A stretch of 64,000 nucleotides of DNA, taken from an uncultured Desulfobacterales bacterium (GTDB taxonomy: Bacteria > Desulfobacterota > Desulfobulbia > Desulfobulbales > Desulfocapsaceae). Positions within the stretch are counted from its first letter, which is position 1. Each line of letters opens with the position of its first letter. The notes beneath the pieces were generated by a model. That model did no database searches. It saw nothing but the letters and a program-made list of their open reading frames with translations, and was not told the origin of the DNA. This document shows, piece by piece, positions 55,206-63,441 of this stretch. Made by a program: the position numbers and the translations under genes. Location of the stretch: positions 248,001 through 312,000 of the forward strand of contig CALGIJ010000004.1 in assembly GCA_937915545.1 (NCBI GenBank). Direction: 5' to 3'.

Positions 55206-56210
55206 ATGAAAGCACCGTTTTCACCCCCTGGCGGACTTTTCCGCCACCTCCTCATCGCCGTCCTGCTCGCCTTCCCCGCCGCAGTTGCGGCGCAGCTGGT
55301 GGACAAGGTGGTCGCCATCGTCAACGACGAGGTTATCACCCTCAGCGAAGTGGAAGAGGAGGCGGCGCGCATTTATCAGAACATCTCTACCGAAGGTCCG
55401 GTGCCGGGGTTCGGCACTTCCATGGCGGAAGTGCGCGAATCGACAGTAAACAGCCTCATCGACCGCCGGCTCATCAACCAGCGGGCCAAAGCGACCAACA
55501 CCACGGTCAGCGACGAAGAACTGCAGGCGGCCATGGAAACCACCCGCACCCGCATGGGCCTCGACCCGGCAGCATTCCGCAGGAAGATGGAACAGACCGG
55601 GATGAGCGAGGACGCCCTGAAGAAACAGCTGCGCGATCAGATTCTCCAAGGCAAACTGGTCAGCATGGACGTGCGCTCCAAGACGGTGGTCACCGACGAG
55701 ATGGTCCGCGAGTATTACGACCGCAACCATGGCACCGGCTCCGACAAAGGTAACCTTTACCTTTTGCAGATGGGCTTCGCCTGGAACGCCAAGGCGAAAG
55801 ACGAAGCGCAGCTTGCCGAGGAAAAGGCTGAAGCACGCAAACGGGCCGAACAGGCCCGCGCCCTGGTCGAAGATGGTCAGGACTTCTCGGCGGTAGCGAA
55901 GAAATTCTCGGAGTTGCCCTCGGCCATCGACGGCGGCGACCTCGGCCTGCTGCACCTCGACGACCTCGCCAAGGCCACCCGCGCCGCCATCGCCGACCTC
56001 AAACCTGGGAAGATCAGCGAGATCGTCGAAACCGCCGACAGCTATCAGTTCTTCAAAGTGCTTTCGGAAAAAGACAAGTCGGCCGATGAGGCCGCCTTCG
56101 ACAAGGTCAAGGAGGATATTCGCGAGAAGCTCTTCCAGGAGAAGCTCAAAACCGCCTACGTCGAATGGGTCAAGAAACTCCGCGATAACGCATATATACA
56201 AAAACTCTAA
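55206..56210 (+). CDS. surA: SurA-like periplasmic chaperone / peptidyl-prolyl isomerase
   Basis: This 334-residue protein has a signal peptide, a SurA N-terminal domain (LVDKVVAIVNDEVITLSEVEEEAARI, the conserved V-A-x-V-N-x-x-x-I motif) and one parvulin-type PPIase domain (DGQDFSAVAKKFSELPSAIDGGDLGLLHLDDL). E. coli SurA has two PPIase domains; a single one is common in this phylum. It escorts outer-membrane proteins. rodZ follows. Confidence 0.87.
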   Translation: MKAPFSPPGGLFRHLLIAVLLAFPAAVAAQLVDKVVAIVNDEVITLSEVEEEAARIYQNISTEGPVPGFGTSMAEVRESTVNSLIDRRLINQRAKATNTTVSDEELQAAMETTRTRMGLDPAAFRRKMEQTGMSEDALKKQLRDQILQGKLVSMDVRSKTVVTDEMVREYYDRNHGTGSDKGNLYLLQMGFAWNAKAKDEAQLAEEKAEARKRAEQARALVEDGQDFSAVAKKFSELPSAIDGGDLGLLHLDDLAKATRAAIADLKPGKISEIVETADSYQFFKVLSEKDKSADEAAFDKVKEDIREKLFQEKLKTAYVEWVKKLRDNAYIQKL

Positions 56211-56237
56211 GCCTTTGCCTTCTCTTTCTCACCTTTC

Positions 56238-57119
56238 ATGACGCCGCCTGCCACCGAAACGGAAACCCTGGGCCTGGGAGAGCTGCTCCGCACGACGCGC
56301 CTGCAGCGAGGGCTTCACCTCGACGATGTTGCCGAGGCGACGAAGATCTCGCCGAAGAACCTCAAGGCCATGGAGGAGAGCGACTTCGCCGCCCTGCCGG
56401 CGGAGGTCTTCACCCGGGGATTCTACAGCCTCTATGCCAGATATCTCGGACTCGAGCAGGACGAGGTGCTGGCCAGCTATCACCGCGAACGCCGCCACGC
56501 CCCGGCCGACAACCACCTCAAGACCCCGCCGCCATGTCGGCTGGCGGAAAACATGAAAACCCTCGCCGAACCACCCAGTTCGCTGCCCTTCGCCTATTTC
56601 GGCTTCGTGCTGCTGCTGCTGCTCGTCGTCGGCGCCTTCCTGTGCTGGTATTTCTCCTTTAACCCTGCCTCGTATCTCAGCTACAAGCTGCGCAGCCTCG
56701 ATGGCCAGAAACAGGTCGAGGAAACCGCTCTGCCGTCCTCCGCAGCAACCTCGGGCAAGGACTCTGCCCTGCTCGCCCCCAGGCTACTCGAGCTGCCCAG
56801 CCCGACCATTGCCACCGCCGCCCTCATCGAGCCACGCCAAAGCGACAGCCCGGGCCCGGCCCCTGCAGCCACCCGCTATCACCTCAACATGGTCTTTTCC
56901 CGCGACGCCACCGTAGCCCTGACCATCGACGACCAGCCTTCCCGCACCCTCAACTTCCGCGAGGGCGAACAGGCCAGCTGGCGGGCGGTGGAAAAGCTCG
57001 TCGTCTCCCTGCCCGCCGACGGCCGGGCCAGGGTGGTACTCAACGGAATCACCATCGAGCTGCCCCCACCGGAAAACGATCTCATCACTCTGGCCATACC
57101 GGAATCCCTGCTGCGCTAG
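56238..57119 (+). CDS. rodZ: RodZ-like cytoskeleton protein
   Basis: This 293-residue membrane protein starts with a helix-turn-helix domain (LGELLRTTRLQRGLHLDDVAEATKISPKNLKAMEE, then FTRGFYSLYARYLGL). A linker and one membrane helix (about residues 115-138) follow, then a Pro/Ala-rich spacer and a C-terminal DUF4115 domain (DATVALTIDDQPSRTLNFREGEQASWRA). This is the full RodZ layout, which couples MreB to the wall machinery. surA lies upstream and recO downstream (6-nt gap). Confidence 0.88.
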   Translation: MTPPATETETLGLGELLRTTRLQRGLHLDDVAEATKISPKNLKAMEESDFAALPAEVFTRGFYSLYARYLGLEQDEVLASYHRERRHAPADNHLKTPPPCRLAENMKTLAEPPSSLPFAYFGFVLLLLLVVGAFLCWYFSFNPASYLSYKLRSLDGQKQVEETALPSSAATSGKDSALLAPRLLELPSPTIATAALIEPRQSDSPGPAPAATRYHLNMVFSRDATVALTIDDQPSRTLNFREGEQASWRAVEKLVVSLPADGRARVVLNGITIELPPPENDLITLAIPESLLR

Positions 57120-57125
57120 CCCTGC

Positions 57126-57965
57126 ATGGAAACCGACGTCATCGTCCTCGACAGCAACGACCATGGCGAGTCGGACGTCATCCTCACCCTTTTCGCGCGC
57201 CATGAGGGCCGGGTCAGAGCCATCGCCAAGGGAGGAAGAAAGAGCCTGCGCCGCTTCGTCAACAAACTCGAGCCATTCAGCTTCCTGCACGTCGTCTGTC
57301 GCCGCAAGAGTCCGGGCGCCCTGGCCTTTCTCGCCGAAGCGGAGCTGCACAGCGCCTTCTTCAACATTCGCAACGACCTGGAACTGTACACGGTGGCCTC
57401 CGTCATCCAGGAGTTTCTTCTCATTGCCATCAAGGACGAGCAGCCGGACGAGCGCATCTTCCGCCTCAGCCTGTGGTCTCTGCATCACCTCGACCAACAG
57501 CACACCCCGCGGGCGGTGCTCGCTCTCTTTCTCATCCGCTTTTTCGAATACCTCGGCTATCGCCCCGACCTGGAGCACTGCGGCGGCTGCAGGCGCGCGG
57601 TTACCGCCACCGCCCAGTGCCACTTCCACCCCGAGTGGGGCGCTCTTGTCTGCACTCATTGCCGCAGCGCCGTCACGGTGACCACGCCCCTTTCCCCTGG
57701 CGCGGTCAAAGTGCTGCGGGTAGCCCAGCACCTGCCGCTGGAGCGTCTCGACCGCCTGCGCCTCTCCGGACCGATGCTGCAGGAAGCGTTAACCATGCTC
57801 CATCAGTACGGACGCAACCTCTTCCAGCGGGATATCGTCTCCTGGCGGCAGCTGCGGCGGACGCCACGGCCGGTAGCGAAGCCGGCAGCCTCCGACGACT
57901 CCGCGCGACTCCAGCGCAATCCTGCCCCGACAGGGGCCCTCACGATCAAAGAGGAGCACATATGA
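57126..57965 (+). CDS. recO: DNA repair protein RecO
   Basis: This 279-residue protein has an N-terminal OB fold (VIVLDSNDHGESDVILTLFARHEGRVRAIAKGGRKS), a helical domain and a zinc motif CGGC...CTHC (about residues 155-180). It loads RecA in recombination with RecF and RecR. Its stop overlaps the start of the next gene by ATGA. The C-terminal 25 residues are low complexity. Confidence 0.93.
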   Translation: METDVIVLDSNDHGESDVILTLFARHEGRVRAIAKGGRKSLRRFVNKLEPFSFLHVVCRRKSPGALAFLAEAELHSAFFNIRNDLELYTVASVIQEFLLIAIKDEQPDERIFRLSLWSLHHLDQQHTPRAVLALFLIRFFEYLGYRPDLEHCGGCRRAVTATAQCHFHPEWGALVCTHCRSAVTVTTPLSPGAVKVLRVAQHLPLERLDRLRLSGPMLQEALTMLHQYGRNLFQRDIVSWRQLRRTPRPVAKPAASDDSARLQRNPAPTGALTIKEEHI

Positions 57966-58471
57966 AATCCCTCGTACCCGCAGCCCTGATGTTGCTGCTG
58001 TCCATCTCACCGGCGCTGGCCGCCTCGGGCGACGCCCACCGCATCGGCGGCGGCGCCAGTTACTGGGTGACCCTCGAGGACATCGAATTCGATGACGAAA
58101 AGTTCGACGATAGCGGCGTTTCCTATCTCCTCTCCTACCAGTTCTGGCCGTCGCTGCTCGGCGTCGAACTCGACCTCGAACTGCTTCCCGACCGTTTCGG
58201 CGAGACCGCACTGGCGCCTGAAGCCTACGTGCTCTTCGGCCGTTCCGTCTATGTCGGCGCCGGCATCGGTATCGTCTACAGTAACGACGAGTTCGCCGAC
58301 GAACCCTTCTTCGCCCTGCGCGCCGGCCTCAACCTCGAATTGCTGCCGGGCTTCTACGCCGACATCAATGCCAACTACCGCTTCAACGACTCGGCTGACC
58401 TCGACAACGACGAGCGCAACATCGACACCGACACGGTCTTTCTCGGCGCCGGTCTGCGGCTCGCCTTTTAG
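57962..58471 (+). CDS. Small outer-membrane barrel protein
   Basis: This 169-residue protein starts at ATG 57962, overlapping recO. A signal peptide (MLLLSISPALA) is followed by alternating strand sequences (SYLLSYQFWPSLLGVELDLELLPDRF, then YVLFGRSVYVGAGIGIVY, then GFYADINANYRFNDSADL). The protein ends in LRLAF, a barrel C terminus. It is probably an eight-stranded outer-membrane barrel of unknown function. Confidence 0.75.
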   Translation: MKSLVPAALMLLLSISPALAASGDAHRIGGGASYWVTLEDIEFDDEKFDDSGVSYLLSYQFWPSLLGVELDLELLPDRFGETALAPEAYVLFGRSVYVGAGIGIVYSNDEFADEPFFALRAGLNLELLPGFYADINANYRFNDSADLDNDERNIDTDTVFLGAGLRLAF

Positions 58472-58525
58472 AAGGACTCAGGGCAGCGGGATGCGGGACG
58501 AGACGGCCGGCGGAACGGAGGAGAC

Positions 58526-59461
58526 TCAGAGATAGCGGATCTCGCCGCTGTATTCGGTCGTCAGCGTGCCGTCGCCATGGCGCAGTTGCAGGCCGCCATA
58601 TTCATCGATGCCAACCACCTCGGCCTGATACTGCGGGGTGGTGACGACGTCGAAACCATAGACGACGCGCTTGCCGATGCTGTCGGACAGCGCCAGCCAG
58701 CGCTGGAGAAGGAGGTGGCATCCCTCGCGGCCGGAGAAATGCCCTTCACGCAGGAAGAGTTCTTCTTCGGCGAGGAGAATCCCGAAGTTGCAGGCCAGTT
58801 TGGCGAGAAAGGTGGTGGTCAGCCCGGCGAGGTCGACGGGCCCGCCACAGAGCTCGGCGAGGCTGACGGCGCTGCTTTCCAGCTCGCCGGCAAACTCGCC
58901 GTTGTTGACATTGATGCCGAAACCGATGAGGGCGTATTCCTCGCCGAGAATGGCCTCGCGATAGCCCTCGATGAGGAAGCCGGCGAGCTTTTTCCCCTCG
59001 ACCAGCACATCGTTGACCCAGCGGATGACCGCCTCGACGCCGCACCGCTCACGGACCGCCTGGCAGCAGGAGACTCCCGCCGCCAGGGGCATCAAGCCGC
59101 GCCAGCGCGGCAGCAGGGTGTCGGCGAAGATCATGCAGCCCCACAGCCCGCCCGGCGGGGCATGCCAGCTGCGCGTGAAACGACCCTTGCCCATGCTTAG
59201 CCGGTCGGCGAGAATGACCGTGCCGCTGGCGGCACTGCGGCCTCTCAGGGCCAGTTCGGCGATATGCCTGCGGGCATAGTCCATGGCCCGCGGCAGATGG
59301 GAGTGGCTCTCGATGACCGAGCCGACGAAGGCGCCGTAGCGCCCGACAGGCGAGGTGTCGCCGAAAACGGCGAGGTCGGGGGCCTCGAGCTCGCGCTGCA
59401 GCTTGTGCAGCAGTTCGGAACGCGATGGCCGGTTGGCGCCATCCCCCGCCATGGCTGGCAT
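58526..59461 (-). CDS. Biotin--protein ligase family protein
   Basis: This 311-residue protein has the ligase core of BirA without the DNA-binding domain: ILADRLSMGKGRFTRSWHAPPGGLWGCM, VIRWVNDVLVEGKKLAGFLIEGY, GFGINVN and a C-terminal SH3-like domain (YQAEVVGIDEYGGLQLRHGDG). The N-terminal 90 residues are unusual, and the biotin loop is GKGRFTR instead of the usual GRGR(R/Q)GR. It starts 8 nt after the end of a lipoyl-fold gene, so the two may be a pair. Confidence 0.75.
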   Translation of the reverse strand: MPAMAGDGANRPSRSELLHKLQRELEAPDLAVFGDTSPVGRYGAFVGSVIESHSHLPRAMDYARRHIAELALRGRSAASGTVILADRLSMGKGRFTRSWHAPPGGLWGCMIFADTLLPRWRGLMPLAAGVSCCQAVRERCGVEAVIRWVNDVLVEGKKLAGFLIEGYREAILGEEYALIGFGINVNNGEFAGELESSAVSLAELCGGPVDLAGLTTTFLAKLACNFGILLAEEELFLREGHFSGREGCHLLLQRWLALSDSIGKRVVYGFDVVTTPQYQAEVVGIDEYGGLQLRHGDGTLTTEYSGEIRYL

Positions 59462-59468
59462 GGCGGCA

Positions 59469-60125
59469 TCAGTGCTCACTGTCCCATTCGGCCTTGACGC
59501 GGGTGATGATCTTCTGGATGAGCGGCAACTTCTCCGGGGCGCAGACGCCAAAGAGCGGCTCCCCCTGGCGTACCGAAACCCCGGGCTTGAAGTACACCGA
59601 ATAGATGACGCCGCCCTCGCCACTATAATAAATAGGTGTGTCCCGCTTCATCAGCGACATGGTCAGCACCTCGTCGCCCGGCTCGACACTCACCGCCCGT
59701 GCCCCCTTCTTGTCGATGCGCGACTGGATATCCATGGCGAAGAAATACTTGGCCGACTCCGGCGCAGGAAAGAGAAAGAGCACATCCTTGAGGATGTTCT
59801 CGATGATCTCCTTCTTTTTCAGCGGGTGCTTGATGGTCATCAGCTTCACTCCCGCTTCGACGAATGAGCCGTCAAGTTGCGTCTCCACCGCGGCGACGAT
59901 ACCGTTGACCTGGGAGCCGACCAGGCGCGGGTTGCGCTCTCGGTCGATCTCGTATAAGGGCGTGCCCGGGACCTGCAGCCACTCCCCGGAGGGGGCGACC
60001 ACCTCCTGCTCCACCGCCGCCTTGAAGGTGACCCGCCCGGTGTGAACCGAGTGGACATCGACATAATCGAAGGGATCGGCCTTGTACCTGCTGAAGATTT
60101 CCTCTAACGCCAACTCGCTTGCCAT
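59469..60125 (-). CDS. Lipoyl/biotinyl-fold domain protein lacking the modified lysine
   Basis: This 218-residue soluble protein appears to have two half-barrel (biotinyl/lipoyl-like) units: HTGRVTFKAAVEQEVVAP through VGSQVNGIVAAVETQLDGSFVEAGVKLM, and GGVIYSVYFKPGVSVRQGEPLFGV. Where biotinyl domains carry M-K-M, the sequence is RERNP, so the acceptor Lys is missing. The role is unknown. It precedes the ligase gene in a two-gene unit. Confidence 0.6.
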   Translation of the reverse strand: MASELALEEIFSRYKADPFDYVDVHSVHTGRVTFKAAVEQEVVAPSGEWLQVPGTPLYEIDRERNPRLVGSQVNGIVAAVETQLDGSFVEAGVKLMTIKHPLKKKEIIENILKDVLFLFPAPESAKYFFAMDIQSRIDKKGARAVSVEPGDEVLTMSLMKRDTPIYYSGEGGVIYSVYFKPGVSVRQGEPLFGVCAPEKLPLIQKIITRVKAEWDSEH

Positions 60126-60412
60126 ATATGGGATCCTGGTGAATGCTTCGCTTTTCCTTGCCCGGCTGGCGGCCCGACCGGCCATCGCGCCCTGCCTGGC
60201 CACCACCTTGTTGCCCGCCAGACTCCCGGCGGAAGTTCCTCGTTTATACCGGCTGCCATGACGCAAGGCAAGGTCATTTTACAGCCACCCTGGCCCCGCC
60301 GTCGCCCCGCCAGCCGCTTTTGCTTTGCCGGCCGCTGCGGCGGTGGTATAGTGGCCGGCCATAGCCGCCGCCTCCGCCTCTTCTTTTACCATATCCCCGA
60401 TCGCGCACGCCC

Positions 60413-61144
60413 ATGAACTCCAGGGACAGCCTCTTCGACATCGCCTCGGTCTCCGAGGATTTCACTTTCAACGAGCGGGTGGTGGAGGTTTTCGACGACA
60501 TGGTCGACCGCTCCATCCCCTTCTACCGCGAGGTCATCGAGGCCACCGCGCAGCTGCTGCGGCGGCTCCTCCTCTCCGGCGACACCGTCTACGACCTCGG
60601 CTGCGCCACCGGCTCGAGCCTCCTCGCCGTAAGCCGGCTGCTCCCCGCCGAGGGCCTGCGCTTCGTCGGCATCGACAACTCCCCGGCCATGCTCGACAAG
60701 GCGGTGCTCAAGGCGGAGCTGCACGGCAAGACCGAGCAGGTTTCCTTTCTCCTCGAGGACATCGTCGACTTCGACCACCCCGGCGCCGGGGCCATCGTCC
60801 TCAACTACACCCTGCAGTTCATCCGGCCGCTGCAGCGCCCCGACTTCCTCCGCCGTATGGCCGAGAGCCTTCGCCCCGGCGGCGTACTGCTGATGAGCGA
60901 AAAGACCATCAGCCACCAGCCGCGGCTCAACCGCCACTTCATCGACATCTACCACGAGTTCAAAAAATCGCGCGGCTACTCGGAACTGGAGATCGCCAGA
61001 AAGCGCGAGGCCCTGGAAAACGTGCTCATCCCCTTCTCCGCCGACGAGAACCGGGCAATGCTCGCCCAGGCCGGCTTCGCCGAGGTCGAGTGCTACTTCC
61101 GCTGGTTCAACTTCTCCTCCCTGGTGGCGGTAAAGGCCCTCTAG
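60413..61144 (+). CDS. cmoA: Carboxy-S-adenosylmethionine synthase
   Basis: This 243-residue protein has FDDMVDRSIPFYREVIEATAQLL, VYDLGCATGSSLLAVSRLL (motif I), GIDNSPAMLDKA, VLNYTLQFI and LMSEKTISHQPRLNRHFIDIYHEFKKSRGYSELEIARKREALENVLIP, all characteristic of CmoA. It makes Cx-SAM from SAM and prephenate for tRNA wobble uridine modification. cmoB follows after 4 nt. Confidence 0.96.
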   Translation: MNSRDSLFDIASVSEDFTFNERVVEVFDDMVDRSIPFYREVIEATAQLLRRLLLSGDTVYDLGCATGSSLLAVSRLLPAEGLRFVGIDNSPAMLDKAVLKAELHGKTEQVSFLLEDIVDFDHPGAGAIVLNYTLQFIRPLQRPDFLRRMAESLRPGGVLLMSEKTISHQPRLNRHFIDIYHEFKKSRGYSELEIARKREALENVLIPFSADENRAMLAQAGFAEVECYFRWFNFSSLVAVKAL

Positions 61145-61148
61145 CCCC

Positions 61149-62117
61149 ATGATCCCCGGTTATCTCCCCTTCCTCGCGCCGCAGGCCGACCGCGACGCCA
61201 TAATCGCCGAACACCACCGCCGCCGGCAGTGGGCGGAGCAGGACAAGAAGGGCTTTCTCCGCTATCGCCAGCCGGCGGCCCGCCTCGCCCGCTTCCCCGC
61301 GCGCCATGTCGACTGCCGCGGGCCGGAGGTGGTCATCGGCCGGGCCGACGAGCTCGACGAACAGCAGCGACGCCAGGTGGAAGACGACCTGCGCCGCTTC
61401 ATGCCGTGGCGCAAGGGCCCCTTCGCGGTCTTCGGCACGGCCATAGACGCCGAGTGGCAGAGCGACCGCAAGTGGCAGCGGCTGGCCGCGGCCCTCCCCG
61501 ACCTCGAGGGCAAGATCATCGCCGACGTCGGCTGCAACAACGGCTACTACATGTTCCGCATGACGGCGGCCAAACCCAGGATGGTCCTCGGCTTCGAGCC
61601 GACCATCCAGCACTTCTACTGCTTCTCCGCCTTGAACGCCATGGCCAGGCGCGACGAACTGCACATCGACCTCCTCGGCGTCGAGCACCTGCCCTGGTTC
61701 TCGCTCTCCTTCGACGTCATCTTCCTCCTCGGCATCATCTACCACCGGCCTTCACCAGTGCAGACCCTGCGCGACATCCTCGGCGCCCTGCGCCCGGGGG
61801 GCACCGCGATCGTCGAATCCCAGGCCATTCCCGGCGACGACCCCGTCGCCCTCTTTCCCGCCGATACCTATGCCAAGGTGCCCGGCACCTGGTTCGTGCC
61901 CACCGGCCCCTGCCTGGTCAACTGGATGCGCAAGGCAGGCTTCGCCGAGGTCGAGCTCTTCTGCAGCCACCCCATGTCAGACGAGGAGCAGCGCCGCACC
62001 CCGTGGATGACCTTCGAGTCCTACAGCGACTTCCTTCACCCGGACGACCCAGGCCGCACCCGCGAAGGCTACCCCGCCCCGTGGCGGGTCTTTGTCAGGG
62101 GCAGGAAAAAAGGCTGA
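61149..62117 (+). CDS. cmoB: tRNA U34 carboxymethyltransferase
   Basis: This 322-residue protein has FGTAIDAEWQSDRKWQRL, IIADVGCNNGYYMFRM (motif I), VLGFEPTIQHFYCF, FDVIFLLGIIYHRPSPVQTL and PGTWFVPTGPCLVNWMRKAGF, the CmoB signature segments. It transfers the carboxymethyl group of Cx-SAM to hydroxyuridine 34 of tRNA. It forms a two-gene operon with cmoA. Confidence 0.96.
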   Translation: MIPGYLPFLAPQADRDAIIAEHHRRRQWAEQDKKGFLRYRQPAARLARFPARHVDCRGPEVVIGRADELDEQQRRQVEDDLRRFMPWRKGPFAVFGTAIDAEWQSDRKWQRLAAALPDLEGKIIADVGCNNGYYMFRMTAAKPRMVLGFEPTIQHFYCFSALNAMARRDELHIDLLGVEHLPWFSLSFDVIFLLGIIYHRPSPVQTLRDILGALRPGGTAIVESQAIPGDDPVALFPADTYAKVPGTWFVPTGPCLVNWMRKAGFAEVELFCSHPMSDEEQRRTPWMTFESYSDFLHPDDPGRTREGYPAPWRVFVRGRKKG

Positions 62118-62338
62118 GCCTGGGAGGAGAAATCGGCCCGGCCATGTTGCCATCTTCGGCCGTCGTGGTTACACTCTGGCGACAACGCGAACGCCCCAAA
62201 TTCCCGCCGCATTTGGTCATCAGGCCGCGTTTCTGGCCCGCGGCGGGAGTCGGGCCCCAACCCATGCCCCACCAGGCCGTTCAACGGCACCCCCCGGGCG
62301 GGCAGCCTTCCCATAGAGAAACACAAGGAGCGAGGAGA

Positions 62339-62887
62339 ATGGATCTGAAGAACTACACCCTTTACAGCAGCGGCCTGAAAGGTGCCGAGGCGGTTTTCGG
62401 CGAAAATGCCGAGAAAGCCGGTATCAACGAAGTGGTCTATTCATTCGAGGGCCACAAGCTGACTCGCGAGCGCAACGTGGTCATCCTCGGCAAGGAGCAG
62501 CTGGAGCGCGGCGACATCAGCATGGAGCTGGCCTCGCGCATGCTCAATCGCACCTATTACGAGACCGAGAAGATCCGCAAGGTGCTGCAGACCATCTTCC
62601 ATATGGTCAACAGCGGCCACCAAGTCTTCGTCGTCGGTGCCATCCAGGAAGACGGCTCGGTCAAGGGGGGCACCGGCTGGTCGGTAGAGCTGGCCAAGAT
62701 GTTCAACCGCCCCCTGCACGTCTTTGACCAGCCGCAGAAGAAGTGGTTCACCTGGAAGAACGGCTGGCGTGAGGATTCGCCGCGTATCGAGTACGAGACC
62801 TTCGTCGGCAGCGGCACCCGCTACCTCAGCGAGGCCGGCCGCGAGGCCATCGAACAGCTCTTCGTCGACTCCTTCTCGAGCCGCTGA
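62339..62887 (+). CDS. Possible SLOG-like Rossmann protein
   Basis: This 182-residue cytoplasmic protein starts at ATG 62339 after GAGGAG. It reads YTLYSSGLKGAEAVFGENAEKAGINEVVYSFEGHK, then FVVGAIQEDGSVKGGTGWSVELAKMFNRPLHVFDQ. The order (Gly-rich N-terminal loop, then a GGTGW nucleotide-loop-like segment) resembles SLOG/LOG-type nucleotide-binding proteins. This is a tentative reading. The in-frame DNA upstream (from 61229) is the cmoB antiphase and not coding. Confidence 0.55.
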   Translation: MDLKNYTLYSSGLKGAEAVFGENAEKAGINEVVYSFEGHKLTRERNVVILGKEQLERGDISMELASRMLNRTYYETEKIRKVLQTIFHMVNSGHQVFVVGAIQEDGSVKGGTGWSVELAKMFNRPLHVFDQPQKKWFTWKNGWREDSPRIEYETFVGSGTRYLSEAGREAIEQLFVDSFSSR

Positions 62888-62934
62888 CAGGGGGATTCGG
62901 CCATCCCCCCGCGGGGCGTGGCCGAAGGCGAGCG

Positions 62935-63441
62935 GTGAATTACACCAGATGTCATTTCGACTTCCCCTCCCTGCCCTGGCTGACCAGCCCACGCCACCAG
63001 CTGCAGCTGCGTGGCGTGGCCATCGGCCTGATCAGGCTGCCGCCCAACGAAGGCTATACTTTCACCCACCGCCATCGCCGCCAGGAGGAAGTCTACCTGG
63101 TCATCGAGGGTAACGGCGTCATCTTTATCGATGGCGAGCTCCTCGAGCTCGTCTGCGGCGATGCGGTGCGGGTCTCCCCCGGGGCGCGGCGGGCGCTCAA
63201 GGCCGGCGACCTCGGCCTGCTGGTATTCTGCGCCGGCGGGGTCGCCGAGGGCTATCCCCACAACCCCAATTCGCGCTATCTCATCGACGACGGCATCGCC
63301 GACTACGATGATATCCCGCCCTGGTACCAGGGGAATGAGGACGTGCGGCGCCGCAACGAAGCGCTCAAGAAACGCCGCCGTAATTCGGTGGCCGGCGACG
63401 GCGGCGAGCCGCCGCCGTCTGTGGAGGAAGAGAACCCATGA
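62935..63441 (+). CDS. Cupin-domain protein
   Basis: This 168-residue protein starts at GTG 62935. A cupin barrel is seen in NEGYTFTHRHRRQEEVYLVIEGNGVIFIDGELLELVCGDAVRVSPGARRAL, with the H-x-H...E and later metal-site positions partly present. The C-terminal 40 residues are charged and probably disordered. The TGA overlaps the rhomboid ATG (ATGA), so the two are translated together. Ligand is unknown. Confidence 0.8.
   Translation: MNYTRCHFDFPSLPWLTSPRHQLQLRGVAIGLIRLPPNEGYTFTHRHRRQEEVYLVIEGNGVIFIDGELLELVCGDAVRVSPGARRALKAGDLGLLVFCAGGVAEGYPHNPNSRYLIDDGIADYDDIPPWYQGNEDVRRRNEALKKRRRNSVAGDGGEPPPSVEEENP

Noticed and set aside
61229..62338. In-frame upstream extension of the SLOG-like gene
   Set aside because: It is the shifted frame of cmoB and very rich in Arg/Pro; the ATG at 62339 has its own GAGGAG.
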